A stretch of DNA of 43,309 nt from Companilactobacillus halodurans (GCF_009600985.1 NZ_VDFP01000024.1:1-43309); one strand, 5' to 3'; shown: positions 9,013 to 19,007, numbered from the stretch's first letter. Program-made: numbers and translations. Notes: generated from the letters alone by a model not told the origin.

Positions 9013-10210
9013 GCGTCCGGCAGGGATAACTATCCTAGTGTTGAAAGTCGATATAAACTGTATTAGATTGAAACGTTTGAAGAATAAGTAGATAATCTAT
9101 TTTAACTTAGATTAACAAAGGGAATAGCTCAGTGTGACAATAAATCGAGGCGGACACTTCGCTAATATCTGAAAGTTATACTCGTGAAATTTTTAAAGTA
9201 AAACTCTTTAATATAATCTTTCAACAATTATAGAAAGTGTATGTAAATTTAAACATTTACTAAAAATCTTACAAATATCAGTATGATTGTTTCTTTCAAA
9301 GTTCGATTCCTAAATCCATTGCTAACATATTCTGAATTGGGATATAACCTATTGAGATTACAAATTTAATTGAGTTCACTCTTATCCCAATCCAGTTTTA
9401 TGGAGATAAAACTTAAAATGTAATTCAATAAAGTTATAATTTTTCTAAAAATTAGTTCGTCCGTATGCTACGAAATACAGTTTTTATTAAATGAGATACA
9501 AAAATGAAGCTGATAGTAAATTACTTATCAACTTCATTATAGCTAGTGCTGTGGATTTGAACGGGACCAATTTAAAATATGAGCAAAATAAATGAAAATA
9601 TATCAATGATAACGCGTAATAAAAGTTAGGATTTTAAAAGACATTTGTATTAAAAGATAATTAACTATTTTGGAGTTTTGAATTAATAAATTGTTTGGTT
9701 TAATATTTGATGATTTCAAAGTGTAAATTATTACTATTAAGACAATAGCAATAATAAAAGATTATGACATTTAAATGCTCATACAAATAATCCCTATTCA
9801 AGGATAGCACTCAGAGTAAAATAAGCAAGCGGTTACATAAAACTAAAAACAAAGTTTTATCAAAAATTATAATAATCTAAATTTAAAGATTGAAATTTGA
9901 TTTATTTTATAATGAGAGAATTAGTGAGTGTATTGGCTATTTATGTAATGATCATTTTCTAGTTGACTAGGATTTAAATTTTCAAAATTATTTGTCTAAA
10001 TCTATTATTTTTTGTTTGACACAAATTGCTTCCTATTTTTTACCATTAGTCAATAGAGAACCTGATATTGTTGGGTTCTCTTTTTTGATATTATGATATG
10101 GGTAAGGATCAGAAGATTCAAGGTATTGATATTTGAAAATTAGAGTTTACTAAATAAAGCTTCATATATTATATTTTTTATGAGGTGGTAAAATGATAAG
10201 TGAGAGATGA
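9013..10210. other. 1.2-kb gene-poor stretch
   Basis: I see no open reading frame with a ribosome site here. It contains a hairpin at 9506-9535 (GAAGCTGATA facing TATCAACTTC) that resembles the terminator at 22620-22655, and one copy of a dispersed repeat (10037-10143). The rest is AT-rich sequence full of stops, best read as decayed DNA. Confidence 0.5.
10037..10143 (+). repeat. Dispersed repeat, copy A
   Basis: About 107 bp here match 27956-28060 at roughly four positions in five by eye. The best block is CTCTTTTTTGATATTATGAT and the following TTCAAGGTATTG. AGAGAACC and GGTTCTCT within it form a hairpin followed by six T, so this copy may also act as a terminator. It may be the end of an old insertion sequence; its origin is unknown. 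Confidence 0.6.
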
Positions 10211-11409
10211 TTAATGTTCGCCCAAGAACATTTTTGTATCATACATCTCATTATTTAAAACTAGATGATATATCGTCCTTATAAGATGATGTATAGCAGA
10301 TATGACAATCTTCTTGGTTCCTTTGGAACCTGAAGATTGTCTTTTTCTTTTATAAACTAAACGGATATTTGTTGGGATCGTTTTTGAAGCCGATATGATA
10401 TTTAATATTGCTTTAAAAAGTATTTTACGAGCGTAAGCATTGGCACGTTTTCGTATGTGTTTTCCAGCCGTATAGTTACCAGATTCGTAATGAATAAGAT
10501 CTATTTCTATGAATGCATTGATGGCATTTGAACTATAAAACCTCCTGATATCTCCCATTCAGCAGTCAAACAGACTGCCTTTTTGATTCCACTTCCTGGA
10601 ATACTTATTAGTATTTTTATTTCTGGTAGATTTTTAGATAGTTCAGCCATTTCACTAATCAATTGAGATTTCAAATGATTGATGCGTTGAACTTCATGTG
10701 CGTGATATCTTGCTTCTCTAACTTCATAATCAATATTGGTTATAAAAAAGATTATTTTGCCAGCTCGATTAATCGGCTGGCAATACGTTGAGAACGGCCA
10801 ATTCCCATATTTTTGGGAGTCGACTCTAATACTACTCTAGACAATGTATAAATATCATATTTCTTAACAAAATCAGATGATGGAAATTTTTGTACAAGAT
10901 TCCAATATAGATCTCCATCAGTGGAACTTAAAAGATTTTCTATTTCTGGGAATGTAATTGAAAGTATTTTATGTAGATGATCCTTTTCACGGACAATGTC
11001 TTCGTTTTGTTCTTGATAAAACCGTTCTAATGCATGTAGTTTTGAATAAATTGGGTCAGATAGTTCAGAGGGTCATAATGATGCACGGACATCGCTTTAG
11101 AGAGTCCGAGAGCATCAAGAGAATCAGTTTTATTATGTCTAAAACTATCCATATCCTTCTTTGCACGCAAAGAATTGATTCTCGTGAATTGATAATCCTC
11201 CTGTAATAAATAATTTTCCAAACTTCTAGAGTAAACTACAATAAATTCGAAGATTATTGATGGTTCAGTAAAAGAATTTAGCTCCTTGCCAAGAGTTTCA
11301 AATCCCTTGGCATTATTATTTATTTTGAATTGTTTTACTGGTTGGCCATTTACCAAAATAGCTATATTAGACGTAGTTTTACTACCATCAATCCCAAATA
11401 TGAATTCCA
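10211..11409 (-). pseudogene. IS110-family transposase remnant
   Basis: The minus strand from ATG 11409 gives the N-terminal DEDD half of an IS110 transposase (MEFIFGIDGSKTTSNIAILV, later RHNKTDSLDALGLSKAM). This frame runs to stops near 11027. The C-terminal transposase_20-type half is found in another frame at 10211-10558 (KHIRKRANAYARKILFKAI). Between them there are several stops and shifts, so the gene is dead. The sequence 11410-11570 probably belongs to the upstream non-coding end of the same element, where IS110 elements carry their guide RNA-like region. Confidence 0.85.
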
Positions 11410-11763
11410 TAAATATCGCTCCTATTAAAGTTTTATTCACTCTGGATACACTTATTTCAATTTTCAATACTCGGCATCTAGGCCAACAGACTTCGAACGG
11501 AATTAAATTGAGTCCTGCGAAGTTGCCAGCTTTTTTACGACATCATGTGCCAATAGGCCCTTCGACTTTTATCAACTTCATTCTCATTTTACTTTTAAAA
11601 AGTAAAATGAAGAATCACGATTTTGTCGAATCATTATTCTTCATAAATGTTAGTTTGTTTTTTTGTTTTAGATTAAATTAGCATGCTCACTGTTGGTTAA
11701 TAGTTTGAATTAGAAATAGCCTGAATAAATTTGAATCTACTTGTATTCAATAGCTTATGATCC
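11410..11763. other. Upstream end of IS110 remnant and spacer
   Basis: There is no supportable gene. A hairpin at about 11586-11610 (CATTTTACTTTT facing AAAAGTAAAATG) is the only strong structure. Part of this is likely the non-coding end of the IS110 remnant. Confidence 0.45.
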
Positions 11764-12315
11764 TTAATAAGATGACTTTTCCCGTTCATTGGCCATTCCC
11801 GAAAGTAAAGATAAAGATTTGTAAAGGGCAATTCTATTTCGATTTATATTTATATTCTTATTTTCTGATTCATTATGTATTTGTTGTAAAATAGCTTTTA
11901 ATTCACTTTTGCTTTTGTCTGAAAAAATATTACTAGTATTCATCCAATAAGTGATGGATACGACCCAAGAAAAAATTGGATGCTTTATACCTAAGTTATG
12001 GATATAGTTTAGAGATATATCATCTAATTGGATTTTGTTATTATCAATTGAATTAAGATTTATTATTCTGCCATAAACGTTTCCGGTGAGAAAAAGCCAC
12101 AAAGTAAAGTCATAAGAAGTAACATTTTTTAATGAAATAGGCCTTTTTTTTGTTGAGTTAACAATTTTTATTACATGATAATTGCTCAGCCATTCAATAA
12201 ATGATTCATAGTAATCCTGAACGAAAGAATTGTTCATCTTAATTGATCCTTTTATTCCTGATAATTTATTGATTTTTTGATGTATAATAGTATCTTCGAA
12301 TTGTCTAATATTCAA
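11764..12315 (-). CDS. Hypothetical protein, 183 residues
   Basis: I do not recognise this protein. It is soluble-looking, rich in Asn, Ile, Lys and Ser, with no signal peptide or membrane span, and contains the aromatic-rich stretch YDFTLWLFLTGNVYGRI and then FSWVVSITYWMN. The start is TTG 12315, with GGAGA 7 nt upstream. It is transcribed away from the B3/B4 gene at 12464, the two sharing a 148-bp AT-rich promoter region. The flanking transposon remnants and high AT content suggest acquired DNA. That it is a real gene rests on its length and ribosome site. Confidence 0.6.
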   Translation of the reverse strand: MNIRQFEDTIIHQKINKLSGIKGSIKMNNSFVQDYYESFIEWLSNYHVIKIVNSTKKRPISLKNVTSYDFTLWLFLTGNVYGRIINLNSIDNNKIQLDDISLNYIHNLGIKHPIFSWVVSITYWMNTSNIFSDKSKSELKAILQQIHNESENKNININRNRIALYKSLSLLSGMANEREKSSY

Positions 12316-12463
12316 TTTAGTGTCTCCAGTACAATATATTTAGTACTTTAATTATAGCAATATAAAATTTATTATGAATATTCTAGCTCAAATTAATATT
12401 AATAAAAAAATGCGCTATACTAAAGAATATATAATATTTGGAATTTAATTGGAGGGGCTAATA

Positions 12464-13183
12464 ATGAAATTTATCATTCAAAATAAAATATTTGAAAAAA
12501 TTAATAATTTATATGTGGGTGTTGTTATAGCGAATGGCGTTGACAATACAAAAAACAGCGAAGTATTCAAGAAAATGTTAAGCACATATACTGACGAAGT
12601 AAAAGATAGATATCTTGGTGAAAAAATGAAGGATGATAAAGATATTATTCCTTATAGAAATGCATTTCGAAAATTAAATATTAATCCAAATAAATATCGT
12701 TGTTCAATTGAGGCATTATTTACTAGGATTTCCAAGGGAAAGCGTATTCCATCAATTAACCCATTAGTTGACTTGAATAATGCTATTTCGTTGAAACATA
12801 TATTGCCAATGGGGACACATGATTTAACAGGGGTAGAGTCAGAAGATATTCAAATGCGTTTTTCTGTTGATAACGATGTATTTGTCCCTATGGGCTCTGA
12901 TGAAGTTGAAAAACCAGACAAAAATGAAGTTGTTTATGCAATTGGTAATGACGTAAGAACTAGACATTGGACATGGAGGCAAAGCAATCACGGTAAAATT
13001 AGTGAGAATACACATACAGTATTTTTCCCAATTGATGGATTTAAAGGTATTAACGATGATAGGGTAGATGCAGCAGTTAAAGATCTAAAAACAATATTAA
13101 TTAATAAATTCAATTGTTCTGTTCAAACTGGATATGTTGATAAGAATACACCAGAATTTTCATGGAATAATATAGATGAATAA
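12464..13183 (+). CDS. Stand-alone B3/B4 (PheRS-like) domain protein
   Basis: A 239-residue protein of the B3/B4 family (COG3382), the fold that in the beta subunit of phenylalanyl-tRNA synthetase removes mischarged tyrosine from tRNA-Phe. Family signs are YRNAFRKLNINPNKYRCSIE (about residue 63), RISKGKRIPSINPLVDLNNA, LPMGTHDL and the C-terminal GNDVRTRHWTWRQ segment. None of the catalytic synthetase modules is present, so it cannot charge tRNA. Solo proteins of this type are widespread in Firmicutes and their role is not settled; editing of mischarged tRNA is a reasonable guess. ATG 12464 follows GGAGGGG by 6 nt. It is separated by 140 bp from the next gene, which may share its transcript. 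Confidence 0.85.
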   Translation: MKFIIQNKIFEKINNLYVGVVIANGVDNTKNSEVFKKMLSTYTDEVKDRYLGEKMKDDKDIIPYRNAFRKLNINPNKYRCSIEALFTRISKGKRIPSINPLVDLNNAISLKHILPMGTHDLTGVESEDIQMRFSVDNDVFVPMGSDEVEKPDKNEVVYAIGNDVRTRHWTWRQSNHGKISENTHTVFFPIDGFKGINDDRVDAAVKDLKTILINKFNCSVQTGYVDKNTPEFSWNNIDE

Positions 13184-13322
13184 ATGAATATATAAGTGGT
13201 TTTTAATTCTGTTAATTTAATATAATCTCTAAATATTATGTTATCGTTTTCCTTGATGATCTATGATGTGAATGAATGTTTTGTTAAAATATAATAAATA
13301 TTCTAATTAATTGGGAGAAATT

Positions 13323-14006
13323 ATGGACGATAAAATGGATAGTATTATTAGTAAGTTAAAAAATATTTTTTTGATGTATGGTGATACAACTAGTTTTAAT
13401 ATTATAAATACCTGGATAATTAATGAAAAAGTCATTAACGTTTGGGATATTCAATTTCAAAATGATGAGAATTTAAATATTAAAGTGCCCGTTGCCGTTA
13501 TTGATTCAAAGAAAATTTCATTTTTTAAGCCAGCTAAAATGGCCATGAGTGGAGTACCATTACCAATTATTGAAGAAGACTCAAAGAAAATAATGCAATT
13601 GTTGAATCAATTACATTATTTATCTGAAAAAAATGGTAAGCAGGTTAGAAAGTTCGAACCAAGGATTGATGATATTGATTCTACTAATTCAATTAATTTA
13701 ATACTTGATGAATTAAAACGTATATATGAGTATTATAATGATAAACTAGATTTTCCAAGAATAATGGGGTATATAGTTAATTCACCAGAATTATATATAA
13801 CACATGTAAATGTTGAAAAAACAAAATTATTTGATATTTCCATTTATCTACCAATTGGAAAGTTCGTGGATAATGATTCGGAGGAATTGTTGACACCTGA
13901 CAATTCGTTAATTGCGATAAAATCAGAGGGTGAAATTAAAAATGATTCAAAATATATTGCTGATCTTATTAATCAGTTAATAAATATTATGACTAAATCG
14001 GAATGA
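13323..14006 (+). CDS. Hypothetical protein, 227 residues
   Basis: Not recognised. The protein is acidic, soluble and without signal peptide; it alternates predicted strands (INTWIINEKVINVWDIQF) with helices (SINLILDELKRIYEYYND). There may be two similar halves: each starts with a helix containing a YY or MYG motif and then a DI.. strand (WDIQFQNDENLNIKVPV and FDISIYLPIGKFV), which would suggest an internal duplication. ATG 13323 follows GGGAGAA; a TATAAT at 13290-13295 could be its own -10 box. It lies between the B3/B4 gene and a LacI regulator. Confidence 0.65.
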   Translation: MDDKMDSIISKLKNIFLMYGDTTSFNIINTWIINEKVINVWDIQFQNDENLNIKVPVAVIDSKKISFFKPAKMAMSGVPLPIIEEDSKKIMQLLNQLHYLSEKNGKQVRKFEPRIDDIDSTNSINLILDELKRIYEYYNDKLDFPRIMGYIVNSPELYITHVNVEKTKLFDISIYLPIGKFVDNDSEELLTPDNSLIAIKSEGEIKNDSKYIADLINQLINIMTKSE

Positions 14007-14128
14007 TGTGAAGTACATCTAATTAAAATTTGAATTAAACAGTGATATTATTATATTATGCCTGCTTTCATAATTGTTAAATTGGATTTAGGGTATATTT
14101 ATATTTCATTGAGAAGAGGATTTTGATT

Positions 14129-15088
14129 TTGAGTAGCATTGAAGATGTAGCAAAGTTGGCTGGCGTATCAACTACAACTGTTTCAAGAGCTTTAAATAAT
14201 AAATCGTATGTATCAGAAAAAACAAAATTAAAAATTGAAAAAGTAGTTAAAGAATTGAATTATGTACCGAATAAGGTTGCAAGATCTTTGTCAAGTAAGA
14301 GAACGAATATTATAGGAGTTATTGTTCCTTCAATAATCGATCCAGTTTATTCTGAGGAAATTGATACAATAGAAAGAGTTTTGAATAAAAATGGTTTACG
14401 CATTCTTTTATATCTTTGCCCCCGTAATTCAAAACAGTATGAATTAGAATTAAAAAATATGTTGAATAGTTATATTGACGGAATTATTTCCGCAGTTTAT
14501 GATTTTCCAGTGACAGTGGCTGAAGAAAACGTTCCATTTGTACAGCTTGGTGGTGGAAAAGTTGATTATTCAAGAAAAGTTAATGTGATAACAGATGATT
14601 ATAAAGTGGGGCAAGCTGCTGTTAAACTTATTGAAGGAAGTAATCGCAAAAGGGTTATAGTACAACATGGCCCTTTATCATTATCTGAAGAACAAGATCG
14701 TTTAGATGCAATAGTATATGCGCTTAATGGTTCTCAAGTTGACTATGAACTACAATTAGTTAATCAAGATGATCCATATGGTATTGAAGGTACACAAAAA
14801 CTATTTGCAGAATTTAATGATTTTGATGCGGTTTTAGCAAGAAATGATCAAAATGCTTATCAAGTTATTTTAGAGGCTAAAAGAAGAAAAATTATGATTC
14901 CGAAAGAACTAAAAGTCATAGGTTACGGAGGGCCTAAATTTTTAGGAAATATGAGTTCATTAATGACGTCCATTAGTATCAATCCAACCAAAATTGGGAA
15001 AACAGTTGCAAATTTGATGATTAGTTTATTGGATGAAGAAAAAAAACAAGGAAACCAACAGATCACAGTGCCCATAGTAATTAAATGA
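14129..15088 (+). CDS. LacI-family transcriptional regulator
   Basis: A 319-residue repressor with the LacI helix-turn-helix and hinge at the N-terminus (SIEDVAKLAGVSTTTVSRAL, then NYVPNKVARSLSSKRT) and a periplasmic-binding-protein-like sugar domain. The start is TTG 14129, with AGAGGA 8 nt upstream; the in-frame TTG at 14123 is too close to the ribosome site. No sugar genes lie beside it: a terminator follows, and then an ISL3 element, so its target operon may have been lost or lies elsewhere. The effector is unknown. Confidence 0.9.
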   Translation: MSSIEDVAKLAGVSTTTVSRALNNKSYVSEKTKLKIEKVVKELNYVPNKVARSLSSKRTNIIGVIVPSIIDPVYSEEIDTIERVLNKNGLRILLYLCPRNSKQYELELKNMLNSYIDGIISAVYDFPVTVAEENVPFVQLGGGKVDYSRKVNVITDDYKVGQAAVKLIEGSNRKRVIVQHGPLSLSEEQDRLDAIVYALNGSQVDYELQLVNQDDPYGIEGTQKLFAEFNDFDAVLARNDQNAYQVILEAKRRKIMIPKELKVIGYGGPKFLGNMSSLMTSISINPTKIGKTVANLMISLLDEEKKQGNQQITVPIVIK

Positions 15089-15130
15089 ATTTAATGATTT
15101 TTGAATTAAATAGATTACAATTCCATACGG

Positions 15131-15157
15131 TTAGACCATAATTGGTCTAATTTTTTT
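15131..15157 (+). terminator. Terminator of LacI gene, hit by ISL3
   Basis: TTAGACCA pairs with TGGTCTAA, followed by seven T. The ISL3 element begins immediately after the T-tract, and its 8-bp target duplication (ATTTTTTT) is made from this tract. Confidence 0.8.
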
Positions 15158-16519
15158 GGTGCTTTGTCAAAACGTATTGATGAATGATTTTTGAACTTAT
15201 TAAGTACCCTCAATGAGGGTACTTTTTTTTGCACAAATCAATCTTATTCTCGTAATAAAATGGTCAAGATTTCTAAATCCATAAGAATTTCTTTTCAATT
15301 TCTTTATTTTTCCAATGGTGACCTCAAGAGAGCCATCGGAATATGGCAATAAGCAACCGTTTTTTACATATTTTATATTTTTTCGTAACGTTGTAATGGC
15401 TGTATCCATTGCGGTTCCATTATAAAGGGTTTCTCTAAGTATCTCTATGTCATGATGCCTTATTGCTTCTTGAACACTTTGATAAGTATCATAGGTTTCT
15501 TCGAATACTGGTATTTTATCAGTAGCTATGTCAATGATATTTTGAATAGTAGTATATTCATTTATTTTTACATGGTTGGCGTCTACATCTTCCTCTGGAA
15601 GATGAAGTAGACGGTATATACGAGACATTTTATCAGAAATTTTTTTAAAGAGTTGATACGTGCTCGATCTATAGCCCTACTACAAAGTTGAACAATATGA
15701 AATATATCCACGATTATACGAGCATTGGGGGAAATACGATGAACAACTAATTGATAATTGGCATTTAGATCAATAGATACAATTTTAACAGCTTGTCGTT
15801 CTGGAAAACTATACTGATTTATAAAGTGCTCAAATATTGTGCTTGATAGTCTGTCATGTATCAACTCAACTAGTCCATGTGTATCTGCATCAATAGCTAT
15901 AAATGTAAAAAGGTTTTTTACTTAGCGAAATTCATCGAAACAAATATTTTTAGATAAATGTGAGCCTCGATGAGGAATCTTTGTATTACCATACAAAATT
16001 CTGTCTACAGTACTAGCCGAAATATCAATAATCTTAGCCGTGGAAAAGATTCTATGTTTAACTTGCAATTTTTGCTCAATAAGTCACTGTGGGCACTGCA
16101 GGTGCTTCTACAGTCCCTATACAAAAATCGTTGTTTCTTAATTACTGAATGATATTCAAAACCATTAAAACTGGCCAGCCTCGAATTAGTAATTCTTTTA
16201 CCATTTTTAACTAATGAAATCATTCCACATTGAGGACACTTATGTAAGGTGTAGGATAATTTTGCGTTCACAATTTTTATACGTTTTATAACGCCACGTT
16301 TTTTTATTTTGGCATCTTTTACTGAAATAATTTTTATAATATCGTCTTTTATATCTAATGTACATAGTATAGAATTGTTTTGGGACATCATGTTCACTCC
16401 TGTTTGATTCGGTTTGATTGCTTAAATCTTAGCATGAGAACAGTGATGTTCTTTTTTTATCTAAAAGAGAATAAAAAACTGGCGTTGATTTATCCATCAA
16501 CACCAGAAAGTTTAGAACC
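15158..16519 (-). mobile_element. ISL3-family insertion sequence, degraded copy
   Basis: A 1362-bp copy of the element at 6497-7948. The left end starts GGTGCTTTGTCAAA and the right end reads GGTTCTAAACTTTC inward. It is flanked on both sides by ATTTTTTT (15150-15157 and 16520-16527), a perfect 8-bp target duplication, the usual size for ISL3. The copy is about 90 bp shorter than the intact one because of internal deletions. Confidence 0.93.
15200..16397 (-). pseudogene. ISL3 transposase pseudogene
   Basis: The reading frame of the intact ISL3 transposase can be followed here, but it is split into at least three pieces: 16005-16397 (zinc-binding N-terminus), 15583-15864 (catalytic VSIDLNANYQLVVHR block) and 15200-15628 (C-terminus). 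Damage includes a stop in the catalytic start region near 15920, a deletion in the helix-turn-helix region near 16040-16070, frameshifts near 15630, and small deletions in the C-terminal third. It cannot make a working enzyme. Confidence 0.93.
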
Positions 16520-17190
16520 ATTTTTTTATGAGTGAACAGCTTAGAGAGGTATGACAATTGAAGAATCAAATTAAAAATTGATCACCTGATGATAATTTTT
16601 AATTAAATATAATCAATAACAATTAAATGTAGCCATGTTTGTAAGGTAAACACATCAATAACATTTATTCTTTAGAGAGTATTATTTAAAGTGACATTGA
16701 CTTTTATATTAAATTTAATTGTGCGTAATGTTATAGAATGTGTTATGAAATTTTTAACAGATCTGATTAAGACTTTCCTTTTATAATAGGCAAACGTGAG
16801 TTACTTATGAAATTCATTGAGCAAATTGAACAATATATTAGTGATGACTATTATTAGTACGTTGAGTGGTATGATATTTCATTGAGTCCATTAACTACTT
16901 AGTTTACTAAACTTGTGAATAATTTTTTTAAGGGTCAATCATTATTTTATTGAATAAAATTTAATAATTCAGTAAAGCTGATTATGTAAAGTTTAAATAT
17001 AGAAATTTGGTAATTTTGTGGAGGATAATAATGAATTTAGCACGTTAAAATGACTATATAAATCGAATGATTTGAAAATATGTAAATTCGCTTAGAATTA
17101 GCAAGTAAATACTATGTATTTCATACGTATCATACGTAAATTTTTTGAATATATTTTCTTTTTAAAAATAAAAATTAATTATGACAAAAG
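16520..17190. other. Gene-free gap with decayed coding trace
   Basis: No intact gene. From ATG 16808 a frame reads FIEQIEQYISDDYY, stop, YVEWYDISLSPLTT, stop, FTKLVNNFFKGQ, which looks like a short decayed gene with two in-frame stops; I cannot name its family. The rest is AT-rich sequence. Confidence 0.45.
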
Positions 17191-17235
17191 ATGATCAGAG
17201 GAAAATTGATACAATATCAATTTTCCTCTGATCAT
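17191..17235 (-). terminator. Terminator after LacI-family gene
   Basis: Two perfect 19-bp arms (17191-17209 and 17217-17235, core GATCAGAGGAAAATTGA) around a 7-nt loop. It lies 25 bp past the stop of the minus-strand regulator; the minus-strand side is followed by CTTTTG. Confidence 0.8.
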
Positions 17236-17259
17236 TTAATTTGATTATATAACTTTAAC

Positions 17260-18276
17260 TTATCTTATCTTTTGAACTGAAGATCCAATCTCAATAAAAT
17301 CTTTAACAATTGTATTTTTTGCTGAGAAATTAGGTTGGTTCATCAATAATATATTTTCTACGATTTTTTCGGAAATGGTATCAATATCCTGTCTTATACA
17401 GGTGATTTTTGGTTTGATAATTTCTTGAAAATCTAATTGGCCAAAAGAGACAAGCGATATATTTTCGGGAATAGATACTTGCACTTCATTTGCAGCTTTT
17501 ATAATTCCAGCTGTCATTAAATTGTTGGAACTGAATATTGCGGTAAAACCATTTCTATTCTTAGAATTATAGGCCAGAAAATTTAACATTTTTTTGTAAA
17601 CAAAATTTTCTTTATACATACCATTTATTATTTTTGCGTTTGATAATTTAATATTGTTTTCTATTAGTGATGCTTTAAATCCCGAAACACGTTCTCGGGA
17701 TGTCATTGCATTTGGGGTTCCGGCAACAAATATTATTTTTTTATGGCCATTTTCAATTAAAATTTGTGTAAGAGCTTTAGATTCATCGAAGTTGTTGCTC
17801 CCTATAAAAGGAAAATCATTTACTCCTAAGTTTCTATCAATTATTATTATCCGAGTTCCAGAACTTTGGATTTTTCGTAGTGAATTAGTATTATTTGAAG
17901 CCGGTGATATCACAATTGTATCAACTCGTTTTTCAGTTAAAGCTTTAAGAATTTTTTCTTCTTTCTTCTCTGATTCATCTGTATTGCATACAAGTAAATT
18001 GTATCCATATTTAAATAAAGCATTATCAATTTCCTTTGCAATATTTGAATAGTAAGGGTTTTTTATATCAGCAACAACCAAACCAATAAGATTTGATTTT
18101 TTTGTTCTTAAATTTCTTGCAATGGAATTACGATTGAAATCTAATTCATTAACGGCTTTAAGAATTTTTTTTCTAGTTTCCTTTTTAACTGGATAGTTAC
18201 CATTTAATACTCTGGAAACAGTAGAAATTGAAAATCCAGAAAGTGCTGACACGTCTTTTATTGTTGCTCTTTTCAT
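17260..18276 (-). CDS. LacI-family repressor of the pentose operon
   Basis: A 338-residue RbsR-like repressor: helix-turn-helix and hinge TIKDVSALSGFSISTVSRVL and SIARNLRTKKSN, then a ribose-binding-protein fold (GLVVADIKNPYYSNIAKEID; VSFGQLDFQEIIKP). Of two adjacent ATG codons (18279, 18276) the second has the better distance from AGAGG. It is divergent from the sugar operon at 18573. Two near-identical palindromes in the shared region (18443-18458 and 18530-18545) are its probable operators. The effector is expected to be the imported sugar or its phosphate. Confidence 0.93.
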   Translation of the reverse strand: MKRATIKDVSALSGFSISTVSRVLNGNYPVKKETRKKILKAVNELDFNRNSIARNLRTKKSNLIGLVVADIKNPYYSNIAKEIDNALFKYGYNLLVCNTDESEKKEEKILKALTEKRVDTIVISPASNNTNSLRKIQSSGTRIIIIDRNLGVNDFPFIGSNNFDESKALTQILIENGHKKIIFVAGTPNAMTSRERVSGFKASLIENNIKLSNAKIINGMYKENFVYKKMLNFLAYNSKNRNGFTAIFSSNNLMTAGIIKAANEVQVSIPENISLVSFGQLDFQEIIKPKITCIRQDIDTISEKIVENILLMNQPNFSAKNTIVKDFIEIGSSVQKIR

Positions 18277-18402
18277 CATATACCTCTTTTAAAAGTTTCA
18301 CCAATCTGAATATAGCATATTATTACAATATTTGAATGAAAGTTCTTGAATTTGAGTAAATTATTAAGTAATAAATAAAAAAGAAAAATTATTTTTATAC
18401 CA

Positions 18403-18458
18403 TTGACAGCGCTTTCATAAAATGCTACATTAGTTTTGTTGATAGAAAACGTTTTCTA
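18403..18458 (+). promoter_or_regulatory. Pentose operon promoter, cre site and operator O1
   Basis: TTGACA (18403-18408) and TACATT (18426-18431) are 17 bp apart. TGACAGCGCTTTCA (18404-18417) matches 13 of 14 cre positions and overlaps the -35, predicting CcpA repression. Just past the expected start point lies the perfect palindrome TAGAAAACGTTTTCTA (18443-18458), a typical LacI-family operator. Confidence 0.8.
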
Positions 18459-18529
18459 TATATGAAAAAAATATCGAGATATAAAGGACTATTCGCTTGA
18501 AATATGGTCTTTTAATAATTGTTTATTAA

Positions 18530-18545
18530 TAGAAAACGTTCTCTA
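18530..18545 (+). promoter_or_regulatory. Operator O2 of the pentose operon
   Basis: TAGAAAACGTTCTCTA is a near-perfect copy of O1, centred 87 bp downstream of it (about eight helical turns) and 27 bp before the first gene. Two dimers bound here and at O1 could loop the leader. Confidence 0.8.
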
Positions 18546-18572
18546 TAAAAAATATGAAGGAGATTTTTAATT

Positions 18573-18986
18573 ATGCTTACACAAGAATTATTACACCCAG
18601 CCATTTTACGAGCTATTGCAAACTGTGGACATGGAGATAAAATTTTGATTACGGATGGTAATTATCCATTGGATTCTGATGTTAATGAGGCTACTGAAAA
18701 GGTTTACTTAGCTTTAAGACCCGATTTACCAACAGTTACAGATGTTCTGAAAACTTTAAATTCAACGATTAATTTTGAAAAAGCAGAAGTTATGACTCCA
18801 GGAAAAGGTGAACAGCCAGAAATTTATGGAGAATTCAAGGATATATTAAAAATGGATGATTTATCTAAACTTGGACGTCAAGAGTTTTATGATGCATGTA
18901 AGAAATCAACTAATTTGAAACTTGGAATTAATACAGGTGAAACAAGAGTTTTTGCAAATATACTTTTGACCGTTGGAGTTAGATAA
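18573..18986 (+). CDS. FucU/RbsD-family sugar mutarotase
   Basis: A 137-residue protein of the RbsD/FucU family, which interconverts pyranose/furanose or alpha/beta forms of ribose and fucose so that the right form reaches the next enzyme. The active-site block NCGHGDKILITDGNYP puts the catalytic histidine at H20 with D22 and D28; the GHGD wording is closer to FucU than to RbsD. AAGGAG lies 10 nt before the ATG. It is the first gene of a four-gene operon with an isomerase, a kinase and a FucP-like symporter, which points to a sugar shaped like L-fucose or D-arabinose. The exact sugar is inferred. Confidence 0.88.
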   Translation: MLTQELLHPAILRAIANCGHGDKILITDGNYPLDSDVNEATEKVYLALRPDLPTVTDVLKTLNSTINFEKAEVMTPGKGEQPEIYGEFKDILKMDDLSKLGRQEFYDACKKSTNLKLGINTGETRVFANILLTVGVR

Positions 18987-19007
18987 AATAATTAAAGGAG
19001 GACAATA

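Noticed and set aside
9117..9320. A split or decayed tRNA gene: GGGAATAGCTCAGT at about 9120 and GTTCGATTCC at about 9302
   Set aside because: The two halves are about 170 bp apart, there is no matching acceptor stem and no anticodon arm between them. The resemblance is probably chance or at most a very old remnant.
15200..16397. Two or three separate short transposase genes
   Set aside because: All pieces align in order with the single intact transposase at 6567-7820 and lie between one pair of IS ends, so they are fragments of one pseudogene.
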